Assembly (NCBI RefSeq): GCF_027942865.1
Contig: NC_134515.1
Span: 4,373,339-4,437,338, forward strand
Direction: 5' to 3'
Source: Odontesthes bonariensis
Taxonomy: Eukaryota > Chordata > Actinopteri > Atheriniformes > Atherinopsidae
DNA: 64,000 nucleotides
The stretch's first letter is position 1, and each line of letters starts with the position of its first letter. The notes beneath the pieces are model-generated. The model had not been told where the DNA came from, did not search any database, and worked only from the letters and a program-made list of their open reading frames with translations. The position numbers and the translations under genes are program-made. Shown in pieces: positions 22,500 through 33,017 of this stretch.

Positions 22500-23110
22500 A
22501 AAGAGAGCAGAGGTGCATCATGGGAGCTCCCCCTGCAGGCTGGGCCTATAGCAGCAGAACTATGGGATGTTTCAGGATCACCTGAGCCATCATTAACTAT
22601 AAGCTTTATCAGAAAGGAAAGTTTTAAGCCTGGTCTTAAAGGTAGAGAGGGTGTCTGCTTCCTGAAGCCAAACTGGCAGCTGGTTCCACAGAGAGGGGCC
22701 TGATAACTGAAGGCTCTATAAGACAGGTTTAAGAAAACAGTCCTGGAAACCTGTTTTATATGTGAGTCAAAGGGCAAATTCTGGTCAAAAATAACTCCAA
22801 GGTTCCTCACTGTAGGACCAGAAGCTGAGAAAATACCATCTAGAGTAACTATGTAGCTGGACAGTTTCTCCCTGAAACGCTCAGGTCCAAAGATAACGAC
22901 CAGCTCTTTATGTCTTTAAGACATAGTCTGACCAGCTGATTGGTTCCATCTGGTTCCAGTACAGCTGAGTATCATCTGCATTATAGTGGAAATTTATGCC
23001 ATGCTGTCTGATAATGTCACCTGATGGAAGCATGTATAGAGTGAAAAGAATGGGTCCAAGCACAGAACCCTGAGGAACTTTTCACTTTAACAAGCTTAAA
23101 TCTATCACAT
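22500..23110 (-). mobile_element. L2-type LINE fragment, RT C-terminus and 3'UTR
   Basis: The minus strand encodes MRNLGVIFDQNLPFDSHIKQ (from 22810) followed by a degraded tail resembling the C-terminal APLCGTSCQFGFRKQ segment of fish L2 LINEs, and upstream (about 22870-23085) the region around the GSVLGP and ADDTQLY boxes in broken frames. It is adjacent to, and partly included in, the inverted duplication shared with 53540-53770. Confidence 0.7.
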
Positions 23111-23217
23111 AAATATGACAAACCAGCCAAATGTGGTTTTCATTTTTGGATTAATTTAATCTGAACGTGTTTAGGAATGAGTCGTTCTAACAGGAAAAGC
23201 ACAGACAACTGGTTTAA

Positions 23218-24423
23218 CCCATTGAGGCCGGGAAAGCGTTGCCGCATTTCTACCTTTAAAGCCGGGGGCGCTGTTGCGTTATTCTACCTGTAAGGCCGGG
23301 AAAGCGTACACGTCTTTTTTCCTGTATAAGGTTGTTTTGCACCAATTATTGACCTCTGCGCCAATTAAATGCATTATAATAGACACGTTAGAGTGTCGTC
23401 ATGTTCCTCGTGTCATTGTTTTGAAGTTAAGTTACATCGACCAAGCATGGAGGACTTTCAGTAGGAAGACATTTCAGACGGTAGCGATTGTGAGGAGTTT
23501 CTTGGCTTTGATGATGCTGATGAACGTGCTGACCCAGTTGATCGTGATTTATGGCGAGCACATATGTTTGAGGATGATTTTGAAGGGTTTGAATGTGAGT
23601 GGAAGACTGACAATTACCACCGTAATCGACGGAGAGATTTCAACCGCACACCAGGGGTGAAAGTCGGTTTACCTGCAGATGCCACACCGTTGCAGGCATG
23701 TAATCATATTTTTACTGAGGAGCTTTGGGCGCATCTCGTTTCCGAGACGAATAGATACAGTGAGCAGGTACTTCAGACTCCAGCTCGAGCAAAGATGGCA
23801 AGGTGGTCACACGTAACTGTGCCAGAGATGAAAACGTTTATTGGAATGTGTATGGGCTCCTTGTGCTGCCAGTACGAAGAGATTACTGGCCATAAAATAA
23901 ATAGATAAATAAATCATTTAAATACAAAATTAAATTTTATTTTATTTTATTACTGTTTTCTAATTGAAAATAGCGCTGTTCCTGCACTTGACTTTTTATT
24001 TTATTTTATTACTGTTTATTTTATTGAAAATAGCGCTGTTCCTGCACTTTACTTTTTATTTTATTTTATTACTGTTTATTTTATTGAAAATAGCGCTGTT
24101 CCTGCACTTTACTTTTTATTTTATTTTATTACTGTTTATTTTATTGAAAATAGTGCTGTTCCTGCACTTTACTTTTTACATTTTCTATTTTCGTGAAGGT
24201 GTATGTAAATAAACTCAATTTCCAAAGAAAGCCACGGGTGTAAGCTCTCAAATACTTTTTGAATTTTGTTTCTATCTGCTACAGAGGCTGAGAAATCAAT
24301 CATTTAGTAGGCGTTGACACAATTTCTGAATTTCCAGAAAAACTTCAGGTTTTAGGGGGTCTTTCTGAAATCTCCCACAGGTTTTACAGGCATTCTTTTC
24401 CAGGCGTTTTAGGCCTAAATGGG
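23218..24423 (+). mobile_element. piggyBac-like element, internally deleted, with TTAA duplication
   Basis: TTAA lies at 23214-23217 and 24424-24427. Ends are inverted: CCCATTGAGGCC on the left, CCCATTTAGGCC as the reverse of the right. A transposase N-terminal fragment starts at ATG 23446 but has a stop at codon 6 (TAG 23461-23463); the frame then continues to about 23908 with an acidic stretch, FTEELWAHLVSETNRYSEQV and WSHVTVPEMKTFIGMCMG, matching the start of PGBD-type transposases. The catalytic core is deleted. Four 60-bp tandem repeats (23937-24178) follow. The paralogous empty site at 53424-53427 proves the boundaries. Confidence 0.85.
23937..24178. repeat. 60-bp tandem repeat, four units, inside the piggyBac-like element
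   Basis: Each unit contains ATTGAAAATAGCGCTGTTCC followed by GCACTTTACTTTTTATTTTA and a TTTTATT-rich tail; the last unit has AGTGCTG. They sit between the transposase fragment and the right end, a position where subterminal binding repeats occur in some DNA transposons. Confidence 0.85.
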
Positions 24424-24929
24424 TTAACAGGAAAATATCCCCTTAAATGCCTGGAAATGGTCTGGAAGAGCTAAAAAGCCAGAAGAGTTTATAAATGGTG
24501 CTCTTCTCAGTTCTCTGTTGGTGTAAGGAAATGCAAAAATTTCCCTTTACGGTGTGTCGAAATCAGTGAAAGTGAAGCAAGTCAAGACTTCTGCTTCCAG
24601 TCGTGAGTCAGAGCTCTGAGAGTAAACCGTTTGAGTCGTATTTTTATACGTAAGACGGGTGAATCATTCATGTTGTGATCGAGTCTCATCTTGTTCAGCC
24701 TCACGAAGCTCCAAGAATTAAAAACTTTACTCATCCCCAAACAGACTTTTTATTGTTACCGTGTAAATTACTGAGGAAAGATAACAAAGTTAAACTAAAA
24801 AAAATCATGAAAATCATGAAGTGGAGCAGAAAGACGTGATGTGATGATGACATCACAGGCGGCGTCAGCAGGTCGACAACATGGAGGCAGTTTTACCGCC
24901 AAATAAAGTTCGTTTTCATGATGTCTTTG

Positions 24930-25320
24930 TACGTAAAGTCCAAAAAGGTTGAGACACTATGAAAAAAAAACAATGTTTACTCACAGAAAACAGAGATGAC
25001 AAAATGTTTAAACTAAGTAGATTTATGGATTATTTAGTTGGGAGTTTTTGATTTTAAATGATTTGAAAAAGAATTTCAGGCTCTGATCCATCTGACCAGA
25101 GAAGAGTTTCCCACTCTGCCTCAGTCCATCCTAAACAAGCTTTGGTCCAGAGAAGACGGCAGAGTTCCTGGATCATGTTCACATGTGGCCTCTTCTCTGC
25201 CTGATGGAGCTTTTACCTGCATTCCTGGAAGTGTTCCTGGGCCCATGCAGGGATTTCCAGGACAGAATCAGGTCTGTTTTTAATGCAGAGCTGCCTGAGG
25301 GCCTGAAGGTCACGGACACA
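24930..25320. mobile_element. Fish MITE fragment, related to 36882-37215
   Basis: The segment containing TTCCTGGAAGTGTTCCTGGG and CAGGGATTTCCAGGACAGAA is nearly identical to 36885-36975. The left end includes AAGGTTGAGACACTATG, compatible with the partner's right end TTCCAACTTTTTCGAGGC in reverse. Each copy keeps a different portion. No coding capacity. It is downstream of the TMEM272-like stop. Confidence 0.6.
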
Positions 25321-25592
25321 AAATAGATTTGTCAATGAGAGACTCTGCCTCTCTGAGGTGCTCTTTTTATACCAATTAACCTGCAGCATGTTCCTCCAGC
25401 AGTTTCTTTGTCGTTCCGCCTACTTTTACAGTGTTTTCTAGGTTCTACTGTGAATAAAATAGATTTGTCAATAAGAGACTCTGCCTCTCTGAGGTGCTCT
25501 TTTTTTAATACCAATTAACCTGCAGCATGTTCCTCCAGCTGTTTCTTTGTCGTTCCGCCTACTTTTACAGTGTTTTCTAGGTTCTAATGTGA
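25321..25592. repeat. 135-bp tandem duplication in TMEM272-like 3' flank
   Basis: Two adjacent units (25321-25455 and 25456-25592) each begin AAAATAGATTTGTCAAT and include CTGCAGCATGTTCCTCCAGC and a TCGTTCCGCCTACTTTTACA segment. The inverted paralogous region (53090-53150) carries only a single, partial version, so the duplication is specific to this locus. Confidence 0.8.
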
Positions 25593-25618
25593 ATAAAATA
25601 GATTTGCAGAACATTGTT

Positions 25619-25624
25619 TTTATT
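25619..25624 (-). promoter_or_regulatory. Polyadenylation signal of the TMEM272-like gene
   Basis: AATAAA on the minus strand 34 bp after the stop codon; its position fits a very short 3'UTR. Confidence 0.6.
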
Positions 25625-25658
25625 GGATCTTTACACGTTGACTCGACTTTTTTAGAAC

Positions 25659-28286
25659 TCAGGTCGTGAGATATTTGACAAACTTTTCTGTAAATTTCAT
25701 GCAACCATATAAACAAATGACTGTCATCAGGGTGATTCCGGCAGCCACGAACGCCAGCGCGGTGGTCCAGAAAGCGAACAGGTACACGGTTCTGTTGCAG
25801 TATGGTGCAACAGAACCGGTGCTGGTTTGAATATTCCCCAAAGTCAGGTTCTCGCTGATCCTCCAGGTCTGGCTCTGGTTCACCGATGTGTTGATGCTGG
25901 TGGTGTTTCTGTCGTAATGAGGTGGATAAATGGAGTAAATCTGGTAACTGCCTGAGAGGGGAGAAACAAAGTGAACAAACGTCATGAGACTTGGAACGTT
26001 TCTGCTTTTACGTTCTTACTTTGAGAGAAAAAATTCTATTACAGCTGGGGCTGGGCGAGTTAACTCGTTATTATCACTTTAACTCGCTAATTATTTTATT
26101 AATGCAGTTTTTAATTTTTATTTATTTTTTTTTTTCATTTTATTTTTTTGTGGGGGGGGGCTTTTGTGCCTTTAATAGATAGGAAAGTTCATAGAGACAG
26201 GAAGCAGAGGACAGAGAGAGGGGGAACGACATGCAGCACCCCTGTTTTATTATTTATTTTATTATTGTAAAAGTCTGTTGCTCACAGGCTTTTATTTTGT
26301 AAAAGTCTGTTGCTCACAGGCTTTTATTTTGTAAAAATCTGTTGCTCACAGGCTTTTATTTTGTAAAAATCTGTTGCTGTCTGCTGTGGAACAGGAAAAG
26401 AAAGTAATGGCACTTTCATTCATATGGCAGCACATTTAAAATAAAGCTAAATGCTAAAAGCTATACGCTACTTTTGGATTCATTTTTGGATTTTGCGTAC
26501 AAATGCGATTAATCGTGATTAATCAGGGAAATCATGTGATTAATTAGATTAAACATTTTAATCGTTGCCCAGCCCTAATTACAGCGTTAAATTGGTAATA
26601 AAGCGACGAACCGAAGAGGAGCCAGACGAAGAAGAGCAGGGAGAGCGCGATGAGCCACACGATCCAGATGTTGTGGCTCTGAGCTGTCGGACTGAGGAGC
26701 TTCGGCAAAGCAAAGGAAGCCATCATCATCAGGGCTCCAATCCCAGACACCATCACATACACTGGGAGAACTGGTGCTGCTGGGCACTCATGCAGGTACA
26801 CCGTACCTGTTCACAGAGAAGCATTTAGAACACCTGTTTCATCACATGTCGTGTCACGTGAAATACAGTTTGGTGCAAAAGTCTTTAGCCAGCTCTTATT
26901 TCTTTGAATATTCCCAGAAATAGATGCAGAAATTTAGTGAAACATGGATAAACACAGAATATAAACCCAGAGTAAAAGGTAAAATACAGTCAGTTCAGTT
27001 CTGAGCAGCTTTAAAGTGAATATCCGCTCTGAGCTCCTTTCTCCTCCAGCACAGCCTGAACCCTCTCAGACAGCTTTCTGTCCTTTCTTTAAGGAGTCTT
27101 CAGGAACAGTTCTCCAGGCTTCTTGAAGGACATCCCAAAGCTCTTCTTTGGATGTGGGCTGCCTTTTGTTCCCTTCTCTGCCAACATGATCCCACACTGC
27201 TTCAGTAATGTTGAGCTCCGGGCTCTGGGGAGGATTCATCCCTCCATCAGACCTGCTGCCACTGATTTTCAGCCCACTTCTTGTGTCCTTTGGCACAGCT
27301 CAGCCTTTGCTCCCTGTTTCCCTTCCTTAAGAACGGCTTCCTGACAGCCACCCTTCCATGGAAACTCTAACTATGTAACCCGTCTGTGACCATAACTTGG
27401 TTTCTCTCCGAATATAGGTTCAATCTTTAACCTCATTCTCTGAAAATGGAGATTTTTGCCAAATTTCAGTCCAAAGGTCCATTTTCTGACACCATTTTAA
27501 AATCAAAACTGAAGAAGAGATGGAAGAAAATGGAAAATGAAAAGGGGCAACTGTCAAACAAACCATGAATGGATAAGCTAACATGATGCTAACCTGGATT
27601 TAGGACATATTGAACAACTAACTTTACAACTGGGTCACTACATCAATATTTATGCTTTTTATTTGGTTTTTGGGCTTGAAAGAGATGGAAAAACTCTACT
27701 GATGACCCAGTTTCCCTTCCTTAAGAACGGCTTCCTGACAGCCACCCTTCCATGGAGCCCATTTCTGATGAGGCTTGGGCCAACAGCAGATGGATCAGCT
27801 GAAGGTCCAGATGCATCTCTCAGCTCCTGTGTCAGGGCTTTGCTGGATGTTTTCCTCTTTCTTAAGGACATCACTTTCAGATCCTGTTCATCTGCTGTAG
27901 ATAGTTCTTTAGGCCTGACACTTCTTCTTCTGTCCTCCACTTGTCCAGTTTCCTCAAATGTTTTAAGGACACACTGCACACCATGCTGAGATATGCCAAG
28001 TTTTCAGCTAACAGAAACAAAGTTGTGCCTAAAGATCCAGTTTAAAATTTGTATGAACAATTCACCTTTAAAACTCCCAGAACATGAACTTACCCAAAGT
28101 GATCTGGACAATTGGGAGGGTTACTCCCAGCAGAAGGAGGAATCCTATATGGAGAAGGTTGAAATTCCATGTCAGTAAATCAAGTTGCTGTTCTTCTTTG
28201 GTTGATTTTAAACAGGACTCACCTGTGAGGCATGTTCCTGTAAGCAGAGCGCTGCACAGACAGATCAGCCGGAAATCAGCCGCCAT
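25659..28286 (-). CDS. TMEM272-like four-TM membrane protein, complete
   Basis: Minus-strand exons 28286-28223, 28144-28094, 26806-26612 and 25951-25659 (TGA at 25661-25659) total 603 nt, 200 residues; all junctions are phase-1 with GT-AG. Predicted helices: about 23-43 (FLLLLGVTLPIVQITL), 51-72, 85-110 and 157-185. The loop between helices 3 and 4 has five N-glycosylation sequons (N119, N124, N128, N138, N156) and PYCNRTVYLFAFW just before helix 4, a pattern I recognise from the fish TMEM272-like family (IYSIYPPxY, YLFAFWTT). The function is unknown; a plasma-membrane or endomembrane location is likely. Its first exon encodes a Cys-rich hydrophobic start. Intron 2 holds a Tc1 remnant and intron 3 a hAT insertion 34 bp from the exon 3 donor. 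A partial duplicate of exon 4 lies at 52878. Confidence 0.82.
26046..26577. mobile_element. BED-type hAT element, non-autonomous, with 8-bp target duplication
   Basis: ATTACAGC occurs at 26038-26045 and 26578-26585. Ends TGGGGCTGGGCGAG and, reversed, TAGGGCTGGGCAACG are inverted. The interior includes a CTGTTGCTCACAGGCTTTTA repeat, three tandem copies (about 26268-26360), and a G-run. No ORF remains. Related to 37899-38545 and 49663-50494. It lies in TMEM272-like intron 3. Confidence 0.85.
26867..28065 (-). mobile_element. Tc1-like element remnant, copy B, with internal insertion
   Basis: On the minus strand it encodes transposase pieces: HTH region (27979-27800 region, [20 protein letters not shown]), [20 protein letters not shown], and the C-terminal PPQSPELNITEAVWDHVGRE (27240-27180). 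A 46-bp transposase segment ([13 protein letters not shown] region) occurs twice, at about 27315-27361 and 27710-27756, bracketing 348 bp of foreign sequence. The left end, with ACAGTTTGGTGCAAAAGTCT, resembles a Tc1 inverted terminus. It sits in TMEM272-like intron 2. Confidence 0.75.
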
Positions 28287-28744
28287 CGTGCCTCAGCTCA
28301 CCAAACTTTGGGGGAAATAAAGCAGACAGAAAAACTCCATAAACTCCAGGTAAAAGTGGGAAGGCAGGATCACACCACCTGCTCTGTTAACTGAGCACCA
28401 ACACGTCTCAACTCTTCAGGGTGTCGCTGAACAGATGTGTTAACAGGAGTCATTGCAACACCTCCGGAGAGAGCGTGTAAGTCTGGGTTTTCCTCTGCTG
28501 AGTCAATGCTGCTGCCGCACACATTAAAACCTGTGAAACAGTCTGTTTTGGGTCTTGCATTGGCGTCCTTCTTCCGTTATCACCCTCTCAGCCTTTGACG
28601 TTTGGCCGTAAAGTGGTCCAGAATGCTGAAAATACACCCGGAAATGTCTCACGAACCAATTTAAAGTCTTCGTTCTTTGGACATTGTGACTCTTACCATT
28701 GGACTGAAAATACTGTGGATGCTTTTCACCCATCAGAATACATC

Positions 28745-29240
28745 GGCTGCGTTCGAAACCGCATACTTCTCCTACTACTCATACTAACTTTCTGAGTTAG
28801 TATGCGAGTTTGAGTAAGCGAGAAGTTCCCGGATGCATACTAGATTCTCCTAAATGTTGGGTATGCATCATGAGGTTACTACTCATACTCAAACTACCCA
28901 AGATGCAACGTAACGTGACGTCGCCGATCGTCATTTCCTGTCAAAACGGCAGTTTCAAGCTAGCTACAACGAGGGTAGGTTCACTTCCTGATTTCAAAAC
29001 AAAAGCACCAATTGTATCGTAATGGCTTTCCCTATGATAAAAGGCAACGGGTATTTTATTTTGTGAAAATAACCGGAAGTGCGTTGCTCACTACGGCTAG
29101 CTTTAGTAGCCTCATGATGCATACCCAACATTTAGGAGAATCTAGTATGCATCCGGGAACTTCTCGCTTACTCAAACTCGCATACTAACTCAAAAAGTTA
29201 GTATGAGTAGTAGGAGAAGTATGCGGTTTCGAACACAGCC
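28745..29240. mobile_element. CATAC-type MITE, copy 3, with 131-bp inverted termini
   Basis: The first 131 bp (28745-28875) and last 131 bp (29110-29240) are near-perfect inverted copies, both corresponding to the family's right end. The family's normal left end with its CATACTA run is absent. The rest (28876-29109) is family interior in reverse orientation relative to copies 1, 2 and 4. It lies upstream of the TMEM272-like start. Confidence 0.88.
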
Positions 29241-30570
29241 TGTGACACGCTGAAGAGTTTAACCGCCTGATGCAGCTTCTTGTTCGGGAGGCGCTGACTG
29301 TCTCTGACGTCACCGATGTCACCGACAGCCCAAACAACCAATCAGAGAAGGGTTTTGTTGTTGGTTCACATTTCTTTGTTTAAAGATGAATAAATTATAA
29401 TCTAAGTTAATGACTTCACTGCAGAAAATTAAGCATTTAATTAAGAAAAAAGAACGTTCTGCCGTCTCACGTTAAAGGTGAAATTTGCTTTTCGTGATGC
29501 GGAGGTGGTGAATTACTGTGTAGTGGACCTTTAATCAGGGATGGAAGGAACGCTGATGTTAGTTGTTAACAAGTCTGAGCTGCATTTACAAAGATAAGAC
29601 TTTAAACTAACTGCAACGGGTTTACCTCGTCACTTCTGCCCTCCGCCTTCCTGTCTGCGTCCTGGAAATCGATCTTTTTAAAACATCTTAAAGGACGTCT
29701 CAGTCCCTAAAATGCACCCGAAGGAGAGAAGCTGCAGCAGGTGGCGCGTTGAGTGAGGATGCAGGGGTCATATCACTGAATCTGGCTATTACCTGTTCAT
29801 TTGTTTTCTTCCTTTCTTGTTTATTTCGATGGGGAACAGCTGATCTGACCGGGCCGTGACTGAGTTTTTAATCTGCAGGTGTCGGTCGGGGTATGGTTCC
29901 ACTTTAAAACGAAAAGCCCTTAAAGTATAAATGTGTTTCCCTTCACAACCCAAGATTTTGTACGGTGGCTCAGACACAACAAAACTGCTGCAAGATGAGA
30001 AAACTGTAAGATCGTCGCGACAACAAACTAACGAGAGAGAGTTTTTAAATCAGCCTGAGGGTTCGGCTGAAAACTGAAATTCTACTAAATGTTCTAAAGA
30101 GAGTGTTTCACTGTGTTCAGGGAGGATAGAGGCTGCATTTAGTGGTGAGATTCTGCTCCAGTTATGTCCTTTCTGAGTGTATGTATGTGATAAGTGAGAG
30201 GATCTTTAAAAAAAAGTTCCAGAAAGACTTAAAATCTAAGTTTACCTTAAAATAAATCTGCAACCTCTGAAAGTCTGTATGTGAAGTGAAGGGCATACAT
30301 GAAAAATGCCATTCAGTAACTAAAGTAAAGGTATTGTACCTTTAACCCCGAGTACTTTTGAATGCTAACCAAACTAGTTTTAGTGCCTAAACCTAACCAG
30401 GAATCTGCGTTCCCTGACCCAGTGCTAGTATTAGCGGTTAGTAGACAGGTTTTATCCTAAACTTAACCAGATATCTTTAATAAATAATGAGGTAACACAG
30501 TAGTAGAGCAAAGGACATCAAAAGACATATTTAATAAAGGTTTGATCTCCAGATGTCGAATTTTTGTGTA
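29241..30570. other. Intergenic, no gene or repeat recognised
   Basis: Between the TMEM272-like and renbp genes. A CCAAT box on the direct strand (29337-29341, ACCAATCAG) sits in a fairly GC-rich patch (29260-29345) that could belong to the TMEM272-like promoter, but this is speculation. Remaining sequence is AT-rich without exons. Confidence 0.35.
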
Positions 30571-31159
30571 ATATTTAGAGTTTTTTTGGAGAAATTTACA
30601 CAGACGAGCGTAGATATTTTCAAGGTTTGTCCAAATTTTCTGGAATTTAAAATTTATCCTAAGATTCTATAAGTCTGTTAGGATCTTGAATAAAAAAGAA
30701 ATGCCCTAAATCTATCAGAAATATTGGCAATATTTGTATATATATATATAGGAACTAAGCCCCAGTTATTTAATGAGTTGAAACACTTCCAGTTTGTTCT
30801 TTTTTTTGTTCAAAAGCGATATTTAATAAAGGTTGTACCAGGTTAAACTGTTTATTGGGTCTCATTTATCCTCTTTGGTTGTTTTTTTTTTCAATCTTTT
30901 ATCTTGCTTTATTTGTGTGTTTGTATCACTTCTTATTAATTGTTATTACTCAGTAACATATGAATAAGATTTACTTCCCTCACAGACTAAATACTATAAT
31001 ATTTAGATTTTTTGGAGAAATTTACACAGACGAGTTTAGATATTTTCAAGGTTTGTTCAATTTTTCTGGAATTTAAAATTTATCCTAAGATTCTTTAAGT
31101 CTGTTAAGACCTTGGATAAAAAGAAATGCCCTAAATCTATCAGAAATATTGGCAATATT

Positions 31160-31206
<47 letters not shown>

Positions 31207-31256
31207 TTATTTAGTAAGTTTAAACACTTCCAGTTTGTTCTATTTTTTTTTGTTAC
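30571..31256. repeat. Direct duplication of about 240 bp with (TA)n
   Basis: Segments 30571-30812 and 30999-31256 share TTTGGAGAAATTTACACAGA, TATTTTCAAGGTTTGT, AAATGCCCTAAATCTATCAG and AACACTTCCAGTTTGTTCT in the same order. Each contains a TA run, expanded to about 40 bp in the second (31163-31203). No coding potential. Confidence 0.85.
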
Positions 31257-32139
31257 ATACTTTGGTGGGAATATTTTCTTTTTAACTTTGAAACTAAATT
31301 ATTAATATTCTGAAGTGGTTTATCATTGAATTGATCCATAAAGAGGGTGAAAAGCTAAAAAAGAACCCCATTGGTGGAAGATTGGATCAGGGGGACGGAT
31401 GCTCTGCTGTGATTGGCTGTCAGGTGTCACTTCCTGCTTTTTGTCACGTGACGAACACAAACAGCATCTGCTGACACACGGGCTGTTTTTCCGCTCTGAG
31501 CCTCTCCGGGAGCAGCAGGTAAAAGGGACTCTTTTAATGATTTAATTCCACTGTTTCTAAGTTTAAACACTCCGACATTTAATATATTTAATATATTTAA
31601 GAAGGCTTCGTTACGCTCTGTCACGTGACTTAAAGCGCAGGCGTCGTTTCCTCCTTTTATTTGGAGAAAAACTGAAGAAGAGTCGCAAATCTTTGATAGG
31701 ATTACAGTTTTAAAGCCGAAAGGTTTCTGTCTCCGTTCGGTTTTATGGTGAGAAGTGTGACATGTATTCGAAATAAGACGGCATTGCTCCTCAACAATTA
31801 TATTTTAATCATAATTAAATAAATAAAACAGAAAAAACTAACAGAAACTGTGTTTAATAACACTTTATATCATTTTACTTGGTAATAAACCCATTCAAAG
31901 TGTTTCTGCTGTCAACGAATCTCGTGTTTATGACCAAAACAATTAGAACTAATGTATAGAAACATGTCACGAGACAGCTGTGAAACAACTTAGAGGTACA
32001 TTTGGGATTTTTCCACTTTGGAAATGACAAATCTATGGAGCCCCTTAAGGGACATGGAGGGATTTTATTATTTTTTTTGCGAGATCTCGCAAAAGTTTTT
32101 TTCCCACGTCAGTGAACCGGAAGTAAAACAGACACAGCG
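31257..32139 (+). promoter_or_regulatory. Presumed renbp upstream region
   Basis: Holds a candidate untranslated exon ending at 31518 (AGCAGCAG|GTAAAA) in a small GC-richer patch (31380-31520). Whether transcription starts here or near 32100 cannot be decided from the sequence. CGAGATCTCGC at 32080-32090 is a short palindrome. Confidence 0.3.
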
Positions 32140-32311
32140 ATGGAGGAGCCTACCCATCATCCGTGGGAGAAGTTTATTGATTTCTATTTTAGTAGTGGCC
32201 TAACATATAAAGACATCAAATCCGTTCTTGCACGTAGACATGGCTACGTTCTTTGCCCTGAGTATTCTTTTCAGATGTCTCTCACTTATGTCATATGTCG
32301 CTTTTTTAAAG
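32140..32311 (+). pseudogene. Fragment resembling the N-terminus of a fish integrase-core-domain element
   Basis: ATG at 32140 opens a frame with FYFSSGLTYKDIKSVLARR and RHGYVL, which resembles the helix-turn-helix start of the integrase-core-domain proteins repeated in fish genomes. Only about 50 codons match before the similarity is lost, and no integrase domain follows. It ends directly upstream of the renbp start codon, so it may form part of the renbp 5' leader. Similarity is from memory. Confidence 0.35.
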
Positions 32312-32315
32312 GAAA

Positions 32316-32986
32316 ATGTCTGCGGTGAAGCTGGAGGAGTGTCGGCAGCACATCAGGGCACAGCTGGACGGCGTGGTGGACTTCTGGCTCAAACACTCCC
32401 ACGACGCCGTGCACGGGTACTGCAGCTGCACATCTGCACAGCTGTCAGGGCGCAGCCTGCATCCCCCTGACGGAGCGCTCTGGTTCTCGTTTCAGGGGTT
32501 TCTTCACCTGCATCGGGCGGGACGGGAAGGTGTACGATGAGCTGAAGTACGTGTGGCTGCAGGGCAGACAGGTTCGTCTCTGCTGCTGTCGTCTGAAAGC
32601 GTGTGAATCTCTCCGGGATACGCGCTCATCACTCATTGTGTTTCTCTCAGGTGTGGATGTATTGTCGCCTCTACCGGACCATGGATCGGTTCCGCAGGCC
32701 TGAAATCCTGGCAGCAGCTGAAGCTGGTGAGCGTGAACACAGCTCTTATTTTATTTATCTTGGAGGCTTCTTTCTGTCCCAGCAAAAGAAATGTGGCTAA
32801 AGAGCCTTCGTCTTTAGGAAAAGCCGGAACATCCACGGTCATTTCTTCTTCCGTTTCCACCCGTTTTCTGCTTCTGTCAAACACCGTAACAGGCGCGGCT
32901 GTCAGCAGGCAGTGATAATAATAATAATAATACATTTAATTTTAAAAAAGCGCCTTTTTCAACACTCAAGGACACTTTACAACACA

Positions 32987-33017
<31 letters not shown>

